Assembly: GCF_963678635.1 (NCBI RefSeq)
Contig: NC_087070.1
Span: forward strand, 30,220,390-30,284,389
From: Symsagittifera roscoffensis
Taxonomy: Eukaryota; Xenacoelomorpha; Acoela; Convolutidae
Direction: 5' to 3'
DNA: 64,000 nt
Shown: in pieces, positions 42,400 to 54,311 of the stretch
Position numbering within the stretch: position 1 is the first letter of the stretch
How the letters are laid out: each line of letters opens with the position of its first letter
Translations under genes and position numbers: made by a program
The notes under the pieces: model-generated
Seen by the model: only the letters and a program-made list of their open reading frames with translations
What the model was told of the DNA's origin: nothing
The model's database searches: none

Positions 42400-45000
42400 T
42401 TTGAGTTACCTAATTGAACAGCTCGGGGACGCTTAGACGAAAGCCTCTGTTAATTTATTAGGTGCGAAACACTTTCTAGCGAGTTAGACTGATTAGCTTT
42501 TACTCATTGCGTTTTGACTCTCTGAAAGTAGGAGAGCTTTTGTTTGCTTTGACTATTGATTTAAGAGTTTGATCAGACGTTACATTGAGCTACTTAGTAG
42601 GACAGCTCGAGCAGTCGGATGGCAGAAACAAGAGACCACGGTGAGTGCGATAACAAAAAGACACTCACTTGAGACGACTACTGTCCTGGACGTCCTGGCT
42701 TCAAGCGAGACTTCAAGCGAGAGCGTAACGTTAGGCATGAACGATGTTTTTTCTACGGAAGGAAGCAACGGGAACACGAGACATTCGAAAAACTCCACGC
42801 GAAACGATGCGCATTGGCAGGAAGATGGTATTTCGCTAACGCCGCTGAAAACAACAAAGATTTATTCATCCTGTATATGCGCGAATCCGATTGCAAGCGA
42901 CAACTTCCACAATCTACGAAGAAGCCTGAAAAATTTATCCGATTGCTTTTCTTACCTGAGGGGAGAGCGCGCCCACAAGTCGTATACGGGGAAACGCACG
43001 TCGTCAGCGCCACACATGACCATTAATCAAGAACTGGTCAGCAATATAAAAAGAGGAACGAGATACTTCCGAAGCAGCGGGCACAGATGAAGATGAAATG
43101 CACCAGGGGCAAACATAGCAGGAAACCGGCAGTGATATAATTGCGATGCCTCAAATTTCACATTGAAGCACATCGTGAAACTAAGCAATGGTGTGGAGTA
43201 AGACGAGTAGGCGCGGTCCGGAACGACCATGAACATCATCGAAGCATACACAGCGTCAGGAGGTTGGTGAGATATCTAACTCTTCAGGGCTAATGGAGTA
43301 CATGGTGATGTCCATCATGAAGAATAAATCAGTAGAATTGAAGATTCCAAGTGCCAGAATCCGAGCAGAATTCTCGATGAAGAATATTGACAGGGTTACA
43401 CCGGGTCCCGGTTACGATATTCAGCATGACTGACTAGAGAGCTACACTCGGTAAAGGTAACCTACGTTTACAACCGATACAGAAAGGTTTTCTGGACTGA
43501 AACAGTAATAGGATACATATCCTGGCAAAAGTAGCTCGCACTGAAGAGATGAGCGATACAGGCAAAAGTGTCTATCATAGCACGGAACCATCATCAATCC
43601 TTGTTAGCGTTCTTTCGGGCACCCTGAAACTAAAGCTAGTGCAGATTGGACGAGCAATGGGAATCACTGCGGAAGACAGCAGCCACCGGGCACTTGGACC
43701 AAACGATTGGCAAACATACTTCTGAAAATTGTCGCTAAAATTATTTGCAAGAATATGTGAAATCTGGAACGCAAAAACAAGGTGCTTACTTGATGAAGTT
43801 TACATCAACAAAATACAAGAATATTCGGACAAGATCTTCGTGTCACCAATTAGGACAGTAAAAAACTTACAGAAAAGGACGGAAATATAAAGATGTTGCT
43901 GAAATCGAGGAATTCAAATTACAGGTACAAAAAGTACCAAAAGCCAAACATCATTGAATTAGTAGACGATATCAGCCAGATAAATGCAGAGCGGAAAGCA
44001 GGCGACCTTTATTTCACTATATTGGTATTCACATACGCATACGTACATGTAGCGTTAGATAAAAAAAACAAGCAAGCACTGCAAAATTTCATTAGTGAGC
44101 GCAAAATTTACGGGAACGTACTTCTTCAAGAACAGCTCAATGGACTTATTTCAAGGCCTGCGGAGTTTCAAAACGTTATCGATACCTTGCTGAAGGAATT
44201 TCCACAGACAAACGCATTTGTAGACAATTTACTAGTCGTTTGGACGGGAGCGAAAACCAAACGCATTTCAACAGATTATAAATTACTCTAACAACAGGAT
44301 GTAGCCATCGCCGCGTTGAAACTACGAAAATATAAATTAGTGAAAAGCGAATGCGAGTGACTAGACTTCAAGATGAGCGATTGCAAAAGCTAGAAAAGCG
44401 GAATAATGCTGTTGGTCAGAAAAACACAGGCTATAGAAGACCTCACACCCTCCTAAGTCTAACAAACAGAGAAAGTCCTTTATGGGATCGTTGCACAGCC
44501 TACATAAGTTTTTACCTAAGCTAGCAGAATTTAGTTCTCCACTCAGATCCAAATTAAGCTTGAATAATGATTTTACATGGACACCGGCAAGTGCAAACGC
44601 CTTCCAACAGCTTCAGGGGTTCGTAGAGGGTTTAATATAACTTATAATTCTGGGAGCCGTTATAGGTCTGGGAGCCGTTCTAGGGCAAAAAAGTCGGACG
44701 AGTGGCATCCGATTTCATTTGCTTCGATACACCTTAATGTGGCAGACGAAAAATCTCAACAAACAAACTACAACTACTCGCCGCAGTAAGAGCAACCAAA
44801 AAATTTCAGAGATATCTTTACTGCTAATATTTTACAGTCATTTTAGATCATAAAAATCTACTAGCCTTTCTAAACTCCTACTCAAAGTGAAATAAAACCG
44901 TTTTAGTAAGACTAAAGCTATGGTACGAACGCGGTTGGTACATGTCACGAAGTGATATGAACAAAAAAAATCATTCGCCAGTTTTGGCCACTTAAAATCA
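42400..45000 (+). mobile_element. Ty3/gypsy LTR retrotransposon fossil
   Basis: The plus-strand segment at about 43,890-44,290 is recognisable as the reverse transcriptase palm of a Ty3/gypsy element. RNase H-like remnants follow at about 44,560-44,790. The upstream open stretch 42,569-43,090 may be gag or protease sequence. I cannot identify LTRs on either side, so both limits are approximate. The element is broken, with many breaks across its length, and looks old. Confidence 0.65.
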
Positions 45001-45999
45001 TTACTTATGAGCTGGTCCTTGCTTGCAGAGTATGAAAATCAAGCAATGCATGAGCACAAAATAAAAAGCTTATCATGAACTTTTGCCAACTTGGCTTTTT
45101 CGACAAACTCAAGGAACACTTTAATTCAGACTGCAATTAGTTTGGGATACAGTGGCCAATGCAAACAACCCAGACATGAGGCGGCGTTATCAGAGGTTAC
45201 GGCCAGTCGAGCACACTTGATGAAAGAGATTGAGACAAAGCAGTAAGAGTCATCACTGGGAATCTTTGCGATAAGGTTATAAAGATAATACCAGAAGGTG
45301 TTAGCTTTGTGAAAGATTGGTTCTTGAAGCTCTTGCAACTGTATGATGCTCAAAACCCTTTCTGGGCGCCTCCAAGCTTGTTTGAGCTAGCGTCTGCCGA
45401 AGAAGTAAAACGATTTTAAGAAGCCCTACTTTAGTCTGCGATTCAAATATGGGTGAACTTGGAGACAAAAAAAAGCGATAATGGTATACATTTAAAGAGA
45501 TTTGGAGACTGATAGATAATTTTGAGCAGAAGAAAGGTTATTTTGAAATTGTTTTAATTTCATATAAATATACGACACCATGGTTGAGATACTCAAAAGT
45601 GATTGCCAAAAAAACAAATTACCAATATTTGGTGCTATAAACTTTTGTGCAAATCAGTCGTGGGTGGAAAAGTGTAGGAAATTGGAATTGTTTTCAAGGA
45701 AAAATTCAAGGTTAAAACCTAAAATAATTCAAAAAACTATGATGTCTCAGAACTAACATTAGCAATAAGAGATAATGACATTAAGACAGGCAGGAGAAGT
45801 TCTTATACAGTTGTCAAATTTATATGACAGGCAAATAGAAACGGAAAATATAAAATTTATAATCTTGCTCAGCTACTATTAGCGATTTTTATGAGGAAAA
45901 AGGGAAAACTCGGGACAGCTAAAAAGCTTTGAGTATGCCAAAACCAGTTGGCGACCGTTCCGTTAGACGTATTGACTGAAGGTAACCATAAAACAATAC
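45001..45999. other. Sequence downstream of the gypsy fossil
   Basis: Possibly more decayed element sequence up to about 45,420. Beyond that I see nothing recognisable. Confidence 0.3.
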
Positions 46000-46537
46000 A
46001 AAACTGCTCATATCAGGGCGAAGCCCTGAATGTTCCGACTGCCTTTTAAGGTCTATGGAGCATTAATAATATGAAAAATTTCAATGTAATAGAAAAAATA
46101 AAAAATAAAAATTTTTGAAAAGATTTGAGATTCTATGTAAAAACATCCCCCCACACGTCATATTAAGTACAAAGTGATAGATTTTAGATTTTGCGCCTAT
46201 TAACAAATCAATTATGGCATAAAAGCATCCGTGAACCAATTTGGAACGATTTCTAAGACGGATTAAATCTCGCTTACGCGTTAATAGCGCAAAATTTATC
46301 GCGCGTTAATTGTCCCAAATTGGCCAAAATGGCAGTCTTTAAACCTCCATAACTTTATGAAAAATCATCACAGGTAAAATATCTTTTCAAATTCAAGCTC
46401 AGGAAAACAATAGCTTTCGAATGATATTAAAAAATTCCGTCAAAAATGGCTAGTTAAAAAGTCGAAATTTGTCTGAAGAAAAAAAACCCACCCCGAGCAC
46501 AAATATTCCGTTACTTTCGTATCGAAAGTCGGAACAA
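46000..46537 (-). mobile_element. Helentron-like repeat, copy B
   Basis: Canonical 5' end at the right: TTGTTCCGACTTTCGATACG (minus strand). Canonical 3' end at the left: AGTCGGAACA, then the hairpin TCAGGGCTTCGCCCTGA, then GATATGAGCAGTTTT (minus strand). The hairpin is perfect here. Confidence 0.8.
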
Positions 46538-47170
46538 TACGCCGAATTAAATTTTGGAACAGTAACAGGATAATTGTGACTTCTTCAAAACGTATGAAAG
46601 TGAAAATTATATTAAATTTTGAAGTTTGCCGATTTTCGACTCATCTGGTTCACGAATACTTGCTCAAGATCCCCGCTTCAACCTACACTATCAAAGACAA
46701 AAACTACTTTTAAAGAACTTTTTATTTAAAATGTGAAATAAGTATAAAAGCAGCCGAGTTAAGTTTCTGATAGACCCGAAATATCAGATAGTCACTCATC
46801 TTAGGTATCTTCTGGTTTAATCTCTGCAGCTGTTAGTTTTTTCTCAACCTGAATAATTTGGTTCCTAGCCGTCTTGGCTCTCTTTCCTTTTTTTCACTTT
46901 AGAGAAGAGAGACGGTATAGCAGTCAGTCATTTGTACTAGCAGCTTGATCTTTGTGCCCTGTTTTTTCGTTGTAGACTTTCTCAACATTCCTCCAGAAAA
47001 CCAATAGAATTCGGTTTGGTTTCTCGCGACTTGCATTTGACCACGTTGGCATGTCCACACGTTTGATAAAAAATTTATCCACTAGATTTTTCTCTGCTGG
47101 TCTTCCTAGCGGAAACATATAACCGCGCAAGGAACTGGTATATAATGGTGTATTTCCATTTCTAAGGGTT
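46538..47170. other. Region with an unrecognised minus-strand frame
   Basis: The minus frame 47,130-46,924 (MFPLGRPAEKNLVDKFFIKR, then NRILLVFWRNVEKVYNEKTG) reads like real protein but is short and has no clear splice sites. The stretch 46,870-46,950 resembles 51,215-51,290 (TTAGARAAGRSAGACG...CAATCATTTGT), so both may be bits of one repeat family. Confidence 0.3.
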
Positions 47171-47179
47171 TTTGATAAT

Positions 47180-47233
47180 AGCGTTTAACTGCTTTGCATC
47201 GCTAGCGGCATGAGAAGCAAAGCAGTTAAACGC
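47180..47233. repeat. Perfect 18-bp hairpin
   Basis: AGCGTTTAACTGCTTTGC at 47,180-47,197 and its exact complement at 47,216-47,233, with an 18-bp loop containing ATCGCTAGCGGC. Confidence 0.9.
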
Positions 47234-47479
47234 TTTTTATACAATTCATTAATTCTAGGGAATTAATGTACATTTTACTTTGTCCCTTTGCATATTTTAA
47301 CCTACGCAAAAAACGTAGTTGCTTAATCCGTAGCATGGATTTCCGAAAACAATAAGTGGCAAAATCCTTGACATGTAAAAATCTAGTCTATAAGTTTTAG
47401 TCCGAGATTAAATGAATTTCGTTTTATCAAATAAAAAGGCCAATTGCTTTGGCGCACACTTTGTTGATATGTACAATCC

Positions 47480-49780
47480 AATTTAAATCATTTTAAATCC
47501 AAGAAAACAATCCATATGTACAATCCAAGAAAACTTAACACCCAAGATGAAATGTCGTGCATCAACTTTAATGGCTTTGTTGCCAAAACACTGTTGCTTT
47601 GGTTTTTTAGACATTGATAGTAAAGAGTTCTTATCTATATTGAAAGGCATTGAACTTTTCATGGTCCAATTATATAAAGAGTTTAAAGTAGTTTGAATAT
47701 CTTCCAAACTTAAGCCAACGCTTACAAATTTTCCATCTTCAGCAAAAATTATTGAAATAGTTTTCTGCAAATTGATTGGAAGTATTCAACAAAAAAGGGG
47801 AAAGCTTTTTTGCGGGACACCGCTGGTAACTTTTATAGCTGACGAGAATTCACTATTCACACGAACTTTTGCGGACATTTTCGCGAATTTTTAATGACAC
47901 TATTTGCCAATTATGATATAATTACTTTCACAGATTTATCTCAAACGCCGGTATCAAAAAAATGTTGTAAAAGCAGACCATGGTTGAATCTAACGAAAGC
48001 CTTTCTGTAGTCAGTAACAATTTTGTTGATTTCGATCAGTGTTGTGTTTCCCAAATATACTTTCTGCAGAAAAATGATTAACTGCAAATTTCTTGAGCAT
48101 TTAATTCTGATGCCAAATTGCGCTATATAACAAATTGTGCTCTAATGATGAATTCCAAAAAATCAGCTCGAGTTTTTTCTAAACAACATATAGTAGTGAC
48201 ACGGGGCTGTAATTACTTATATTTGGTTTTTGCCTTTTCTGACAAGCGGGCTTCCAATCATCGGGAACAATTGCGCAGCAAGATCCTGTTCAGTTTGAAC
48301 TTTAACATTTTCAGCTCTGGGTTCAATTGAGATTAGTAACGACCTAACCTTGGCGTGAAATTTGGGTTGAGTTTTGCGAACCTTTTTCATGCGTTTTTAT
48401 TATAATAAAGGTTTTTTATGTTATCCAAGATCGTAGCATTTTTCTCTGAACACTTCTTCCAGCTTTTAATATCGAAAAAAATAAAAAAAGTGTACCATAA
48501 CTCCAGAACTTAATGGGATTTGACCATCAGAAAGACTCAAATTTTAATTTATTCATAGCTTCTCTAATTTTGTTGATTTTCCTTTTGCGTTAACTATAAA
48601 CGACATCTTTCGAGCAGTTTCTTTGTACTAAGGCTGATACGTTAGGTTGAATTTAAATTTAATTTGAGATGGTTGGAAAATTTGCTGAAAAGTTTTGCCC
48701 GTTACTATTACCAATGTTCAGGATCTCACTTTTTTCCGACTTAAGTCAAATCCCGAATATCCATTGCGGCCGCTGAAAAACAAACTTTCTGTTGCAAGCA
48801 ATGTTGATCATTGAAATCGAGAAAACGATTTTCTTGTTCTACACAAGATGAAAGACTCGTTCAATTGAGAGATGAGAAATTGATATCAGCATAAATAATT
48901 ACTTTATCAAAACTTGATCCTATTATTTGTATACTTTGAAAAAGAATGAAAATATCTGCCTTTGAGAAGGTTTATTGTTCCAACTTTCGATACGAAAGTA
49001 ACGGAATATTTGTGCTCGGGGTGGGTTTTTTTTTCTTCGGACAAATTTCGACTTTTTAACTAGCCATTTTTGACGGAATTTTTTTATATCATTCGAAAGG
49101 TATTGTTGTCCTGAGCTCAAATTTGAAATGATATTATACCTGTGATCATTTTTGGTAAAGTTATGAGGGTTTAAAGATTGCCATTTTGGCCATTTTGACT
49201 AATTTGGGACAATTAACGCGCAATATAATTCGCGCTATTAACGCGTAAGCGAGATTTAATCCGTCTTATAAATCGTTCCAAATTGGTTGAACGAAGCTTA
49301 TTTGCCATAATTAGTTTGTTACAAGGAGCAAAATCTATCGTTTTGTACTTTGTATGGCGTGTGGGGGGATGAGTTTCATAAAATTTCAAATTTAAGAAAA
49401 AAAAATTTCATTTTATTTTTTCTTACATTTAATTTTTTAATGTTATTACTGCTCCATAAACCTAAAAAGGCAGTCGGAACATTCAGGGCTTCGCCCTGAT
49501 ACGAGCTTAGTGTTGAAAGATAACCCGCGAGATTGAGAGTTGTCTTGTTTGCGAGATTTGTCAAGCATGCTCTAACTGACCCATTAACTTTAAAATCTAG
49601 TTTAGAAACAAGTTTTTTTTCGCAAATGAGTGTACCACCGTGAGCAGTGATTCCCGGGTTACTCTTTCTATTTGAGATGAAACATTGATTTTGCGGCGTA
49701 AACATTTTTTCCTCTACAGTTTTGTCTGAAGGCCACGTTTCGGAATTACAAACAACATCGTATGAATTCATTAGCAAGAA
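47480..49780 (-). mobile_element. Older LINE fossil with nested insertion
   Basis: Reading the minus strand: endonuclease remnants at 49,777-49,520 (VVCNSETWPSDKT, then GITAHGGTLICEKK), interrupted by Helentron-like copy C. The endonuclease continues at about 48,900-48,760 (FLDFNDQHCLQQKV), and reverse transcriptase remnants occupy 48,300-47,490 (NYSPVSLLYVV, VTSGVPQ, then SLEDIQTTLNSLYNWTMK). Numerous stops and frame changes between these islands show it is old. It is distinct from the young LINE at 22.8-27.5 kb, though of the same broad EN-RT type. Confidence 0.7.
48975..49506 (+). mobile_element. Helentron-like repeat, copy C
   Basis: 5' end TTGTTCCAACTTTCGATACG, with the small palindrome ACTTTCGATACGAAAGT. 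3' end AGTCGGAACATTCAGGGC, hairpin TCAGGGCTTCGCCCTGA, then GATACGAGC. It splits the endonuclease region of the LINE fossil, so it is younger than that LINE. Confidence 0.85.
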
Positions 49781-49913
49781 GTTTGAAAAAAAAACGCCTT
49801 CGATCTTATTAATACAAACTTCTACTTCATAAAATAGCAGGTCTATTTCGCCTGTTGGTTTTTGTGGTCAATCTTCATTGCTACGACTTGATTTTTTAAA
49901 TACAAAACCTTTT

Positions 49914-50457
49914 TTGTTCCGACTTTCGATACGAAAGTAACGGAATATTTGTGCTCGGGGTGGGTTTTTTTTCTTCAGACAAGTTTCGACTTTTTAACTA
50001 GCCAGTTTTGACAAAAAATGTATATACCATTCGAAAGCCATTGTTGTCTTGAGTTTAAAATTGAAAAGATATTTTACCTGTGATCATTTTTCGTAAAGTT
50101 ATGAGGGTTTAAAGATTGCCATTTTGGCCATTTTGACCATTTTTGGACAATTAAAGCGCGATAGAATTCGCGCTATTAACGCGTAAGCGGAGATTTAATC
50201 CGTCTTAGAAATCGTTCCAAATTGGTTGAAAGAAGCTTCTTTGCCATAATTAATTTTTTACAATGAGCGAAATCTATTTTTTTGTACTTTATATGGCGTG
50301 TGGGGGATGGGATGATTTTCATAGAAAAATTTTCAAATTTTAGAAATAAAAGCTTTCATTGTTTTAGATTTAATTTTTCAATGTTATTACTGCACCATAA
50401 AACCTTAAAAAGCAGTCGGAACATTCAGGGCTTTGCGCTGATACGAGCAGTCTTGTT
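49914..50457 (+). mobile_element. Helentron-like repeat, copy D
   Basis: Same orientation as copy C, 408 bp downstream of it. 5' end TTGTTCCGACTTTCGATACG, 3' end AGTCGGAACA, hairpin with one mismatched pair (TCAGGGCTTTGCGCTGA), then GATACGAGCAGTCTTGT. Confidence 0.85.
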
Positions 50458-51380
50458 TTTTTAAACTTTTCTTCGATTTTTAATTTCCAGTTTTTATCAA
50501 TTCTCTTTTTTTTAAAAATGACTTTGAAAAGAATACTCTCCATTTTTGTCAGCTTTGTATAGTTTGGCATAGATGCACATACTAATAGTTTGTCAACTGA
50601 GTACGTCTTTCAGAACTTAACTAAGATTTGCATTTTTCGAGAGTGAGCCTGATTGAATTTTCCGAGCCCACGAAAACCGGAAATATCCTCTTTCCTACAC
50701 CCATTCAAACATTTTTCTTTCGTGTTGTATATTTCCAAAGTTATTTCCAATTTCGCTAATTACTAATTTCGGGTAACCCACAAAACCTCATCTTCAAGGA
50801 GTTTTCAGCTGTATTCTTAATAGTAGAAGAATACTTAGTTTCAGGTTCCGTAAATGCAGACGGCGCTAATGCAGACATATCTGTCTCCCCAATCTCAATC
50901 GTTGCCTTGAGCTCTGCATTTTTTGGTGACTTCAGCGGATGCGCCCTTTTTGAAAAAATTTTTTTCGTGTCGCTGTTTTTTGCCCTCTTCAGACACTTTT
51001 AATCTCCTTTTTTGAGTACCCAGCACATTCATTGTGTGCTCACCTTTGTCAGCACTCACACAGAATCCAGTTCTCATCATTTGGCTTGGTGCAAATGGTA
51101 CAGCATTCGCTCGCTTTGGAGCTCAATCTCTTACTCGTCTCAAAAGGTATTACGGTATATGAAACGTATTTAATTAACAAGTTTATTTCAAGTATAAGTT
51201 GATCAAAACAATACATTTATCTCATCTCGACTCTTTCTCTCTTCTTTTCAACTTAGAAAAGGCAGACGCTAGAGCATTCAATCATTTGTCCGGATGCGCT
51301 GACCCTGGTTCAGGAGGTTGACTACAGGTATTGCTAATGAAGTCCCTTCAACTCTGCGTGAACAGCGACGAAATTAGGGT
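50458..51380. other. Unresolved region upstream of retroelement domain
   Basis: The minus frame 51,080-50,895 (MMRTGFCVSADKGEHTMNVL, then a Lys-rich tail) has coding-like composition but no recognisable domain. No other gene is supported. Confidence 0.3.
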
Positions 51381-51399
51381 AACTTTTGATTTGTGACTC

Positions 51400-51970
51400 G
51401 GTGTGCCTGTTCACAGCAAATTCCGTTGCATTTGTGGCCCTAGACGATCACCTCAGTCACAGCTTCCTCTCATCTGCAACAAAGTAAAGTCTCGATTAAT
51501 TAGCCAACAGTCAGGTAAAGTACTTTCTCGCTAACAGGCATACCATCTACACTCAAACTGGTAGACTTCTCAGAAGCGATGAAAGCACCCTACCCTGACG
51601 GTTTCACAATCACGCCATGGAAGGGAGGTAATACACCTGGCTGGGATACACCTGGCTGGGACTACACCAGCGTGATTAGACTGGCTGCTTCTAACGCCAG
51701 GCTGGCCGGCCTTCAAGGTGATGTTGTCGCAGACTTAGCAGAAAGTAAGAAAAGAAATCAGTATTGTGACCTTCCTTGCAGCTTCGTGTTTCAACCTGTC
51801 ACTTGTGAAGCCACGGAGGGATAGAAAAGTCCATTCCGTCCTTTCATCCACGCTCTAGGGTCGAAAATTGCAGGAAAAAAAGGAAAAAGAAGAGCTATTG
51901 TGCCTTTGAGACAAATAATAGGACTGTCAAATTAGCGCAAAAACTTGGTGTGCATCTTGAAAACCATAAA
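51400..51970 (+). mobile_element. Retroelement C-terminal domain fossil
   Basis: The plus strand resembles the C-terminal region that follows the reverse transcriptase in a class of invertebrate retroelements: a Cys-rich CxCG-like start near 51,430, then APYPDGFTITPWKGG, RLAASNARLAGLQGDVVADL and ESKKRNQYCDLPCSFVFQPV (51,579-51,824). The D...KK...Y...F.P pattern is reminiscent of a PD-(D/E)XK nuclease fold. No RT is recognisable upstream in the window. It is a broken fragment, with several breaks. The assignment rests on remembered protein patterns. Confidence 0.45.
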
Positions 51971-53575
51971 CTCAAAAGCCTGACCAATATGGTCAGTTTT
52001 CTTTGTTGGTTACTAATACTTCTAAAAAATGTTTCTCTCGAAAGTCTTCTCTAGGATCAGCCCAACACGCGCTTCCTTAGGATTCAACAAGATTTCAATT
52101 GATTCAACAAGTGTAATTTCAATTAAATATTTGATTTATTTTTAACTATTTCAACTTAAATGTAGTCTCAAAGTTTCATTAAAGACTTACAGGAATTTTT
52201 CACGAACGATCGATTAACGTTTAAACATTTTATTAAGGAAAAAACTTTTCTCCAACTACTTGAGATTAGTATTGAATAATGGATCTATCCGGGTAGCCGC
52301 GCTTCAATCCTTAATCTGAAAAAAATTTGGCTGTCCCAGTTTATGAATTTCTGTATCTGTTTATATTTTATTTTGTCAACTTTGTCTGACAAGTTATAAA
52401 ACAAATTTTCTTCCGCCTGCCAAGTCGTTTGCACAATTGTCAAAAAAAAAATTAGATTTTCAAATCTCAAACATCATAAATTAACAATGAGCCAAACTAA
52501 ATGAAGAAGGTGATCTTAACAATTTCTTAACAAGGAAATTACTTTTTCCTAACCTTACTGAACATTCGATGAAATTTCCATGGCTTTTTTGCTTTATCAA
52601 TTCTTAGCTTGTGCCAATGGATCATAATAAAAAAACTTTCGACACAAATTGAATTTTTCAAAACTTCGATTTGGCCCACTCATGCTCGTTTGTTTTTGCA
52701 GAAACTGAAAGTCAGACGTCAAGAGTCAGAACAACCTAAATTAAATTGCGCGAAATACCCTCAAAAACGTCAGCTTGAGTCCATTTGCTATTCGCAATTG
52801 GTCTGCGTAAGTTACTTAAGTATAGTTGTTTTTAATCCTGACAGAGAAAACCAAAAAACTGTTAGGGAAGCCAGAACAGCTGAGCTTGAACTTCAAAAAA
52901 ATCAATATCCAGCTTGATTTGGGAAGTTTACCGATTGATTGGCGTGACGTTCTAAAATTATTCGATTATAGAAAAACTACCTCAGTACAATAAACTTTCT
53001 CGATAGTTGCTTTATTACTTGCTAACACTACTGGAGTTAATTCTGGAGTTGTTATCTGAGTGTCTTGATTCGCTGAATTCACTTAGTAGAGCAACTTTTA
53101 CATCGTGTTCCCATCTTTTAGGTATTTGGAAACCTATCCAGAGCGGCCTAGTTTTTTCCATCTAGAGTGGGGGAGTATTTTGGTGGCCTTTAAGCTGTAA
53201 CAATTCTGAAGTTCCATGTCATAAGCAAACAACAAATTGGCTTCGAACGATTGAGGTGCAAAAGCGCAGGGGATAGTGTCTCTGGTCTGTGAGCCAATGG
53301 CTATAGAGCCTACCACCACTGACCTCATCATAAATAGGTTTCGTGAGTAGTATTCCTCTCTTCACAGCTCATTATGAGGATAATTTCCAATTTCACCTGG
53401 ATGTTGAGCACTCAATTTTTTCCGTGATTCAATATGACGTGATCTGTATAATGTGCTCAGCAGTTGGTTCAACCCCTCCCTGTGTGTGGTAACTTTCGTA
53501 CATAGGCACTATTCGAGGCTGGCTTCTGAGAAATATTATAGTGTTAAACATTTAGTGTTAATTGTGAGAGTTGTA
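51971..53575. other. Intergenic, no supported gene
   Basis: Frames at 52,609-52,917 (plus) and 53,134-53,331 (minus) are open, but I find no splice sites, motifs or repeat partners to support them. Confidence 0.4.
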
Positions 53576-54311
53576 CAGTGCTGATATAAATAAACCGGAC
53601 AAAACGAGCTAAACTTCAAACTTTAAACGCGTGTTTCTCAAATTGGGTTGAGTTTAGGTGAAAACTTATGAAGACAAAACTTGCTTAAAATTTTAGCAGG
53701 ATTAATTTGGTGTAATTTGTTTTGCAAAATTCGGGTCCAAAATTTTACCCCAAAAATGGATCATTTGGCTTTTCTTAGCTAATCAAAAAGTACGTCAAAA
53801 AATACCCAGTCGATCACAGACATAATTATATCAAAGTGAGCTCCTTACGTAGCCCAACAAATTTTAAGCAGGATATAATCTCCAAAACATTGTATAAGTT
53901 AATTTACTTTTGTTTGATAGACAAAAAAGGTCGTTTTTACTATAAAAAATACCAACTATTTATTTAAAAACAGTTTTTAAACAATTTGCAAATTTTTTTT
54001 GGAGAATATGCCCTTCTTAAAGGTTGTTGTGCTACGTAAAGAGCTCACTTTGATATAATTATGTCTGTGATCGACTGGGTATTTTTTGGCAATTTTTGAT
54101 TAACTAAGAAAAGCCAAAATGACCCATTTTTGGGGTAAAATTTTGGGCCCGAATTTTGCGAAACAAATTACACCATTTTAATTCTGCTAAAATTTTAAGC
54201 AAGTTTTGTCTTTCACTTAAGTTTTCACCCAAAACTCAACCCAATTTGAGAAAAACTCGTTTTAAAATTCAAGTTTAACGCGTTTTGTCCGGTTAATTTA
54301 AATCAGGACTG
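53576..54311. mobile_element. Foldback Tc1/mariner-like MITE (M2)
   Basis: Two arms of about 330 bp in inverted orientation, ends CAGTGCTGATATAAATAAAC and its near complement. TA is directly outside both ends, the target duplication expected for Tc1/mariner. Clearly the same family as M1, with close similarity over the arms. Confidence 0.8.

Noticed and set aside
49376-49520. C-terminal part of the minus frame 49,376-49,777 as protein
   Set aside because: This part is Helentron-like copy C read by chance in frame after the LINE endonuclease remnant.
52609-52917. 102-codon plus-strand frame
   Set aside because: No recognisable motif and no supporting signals.
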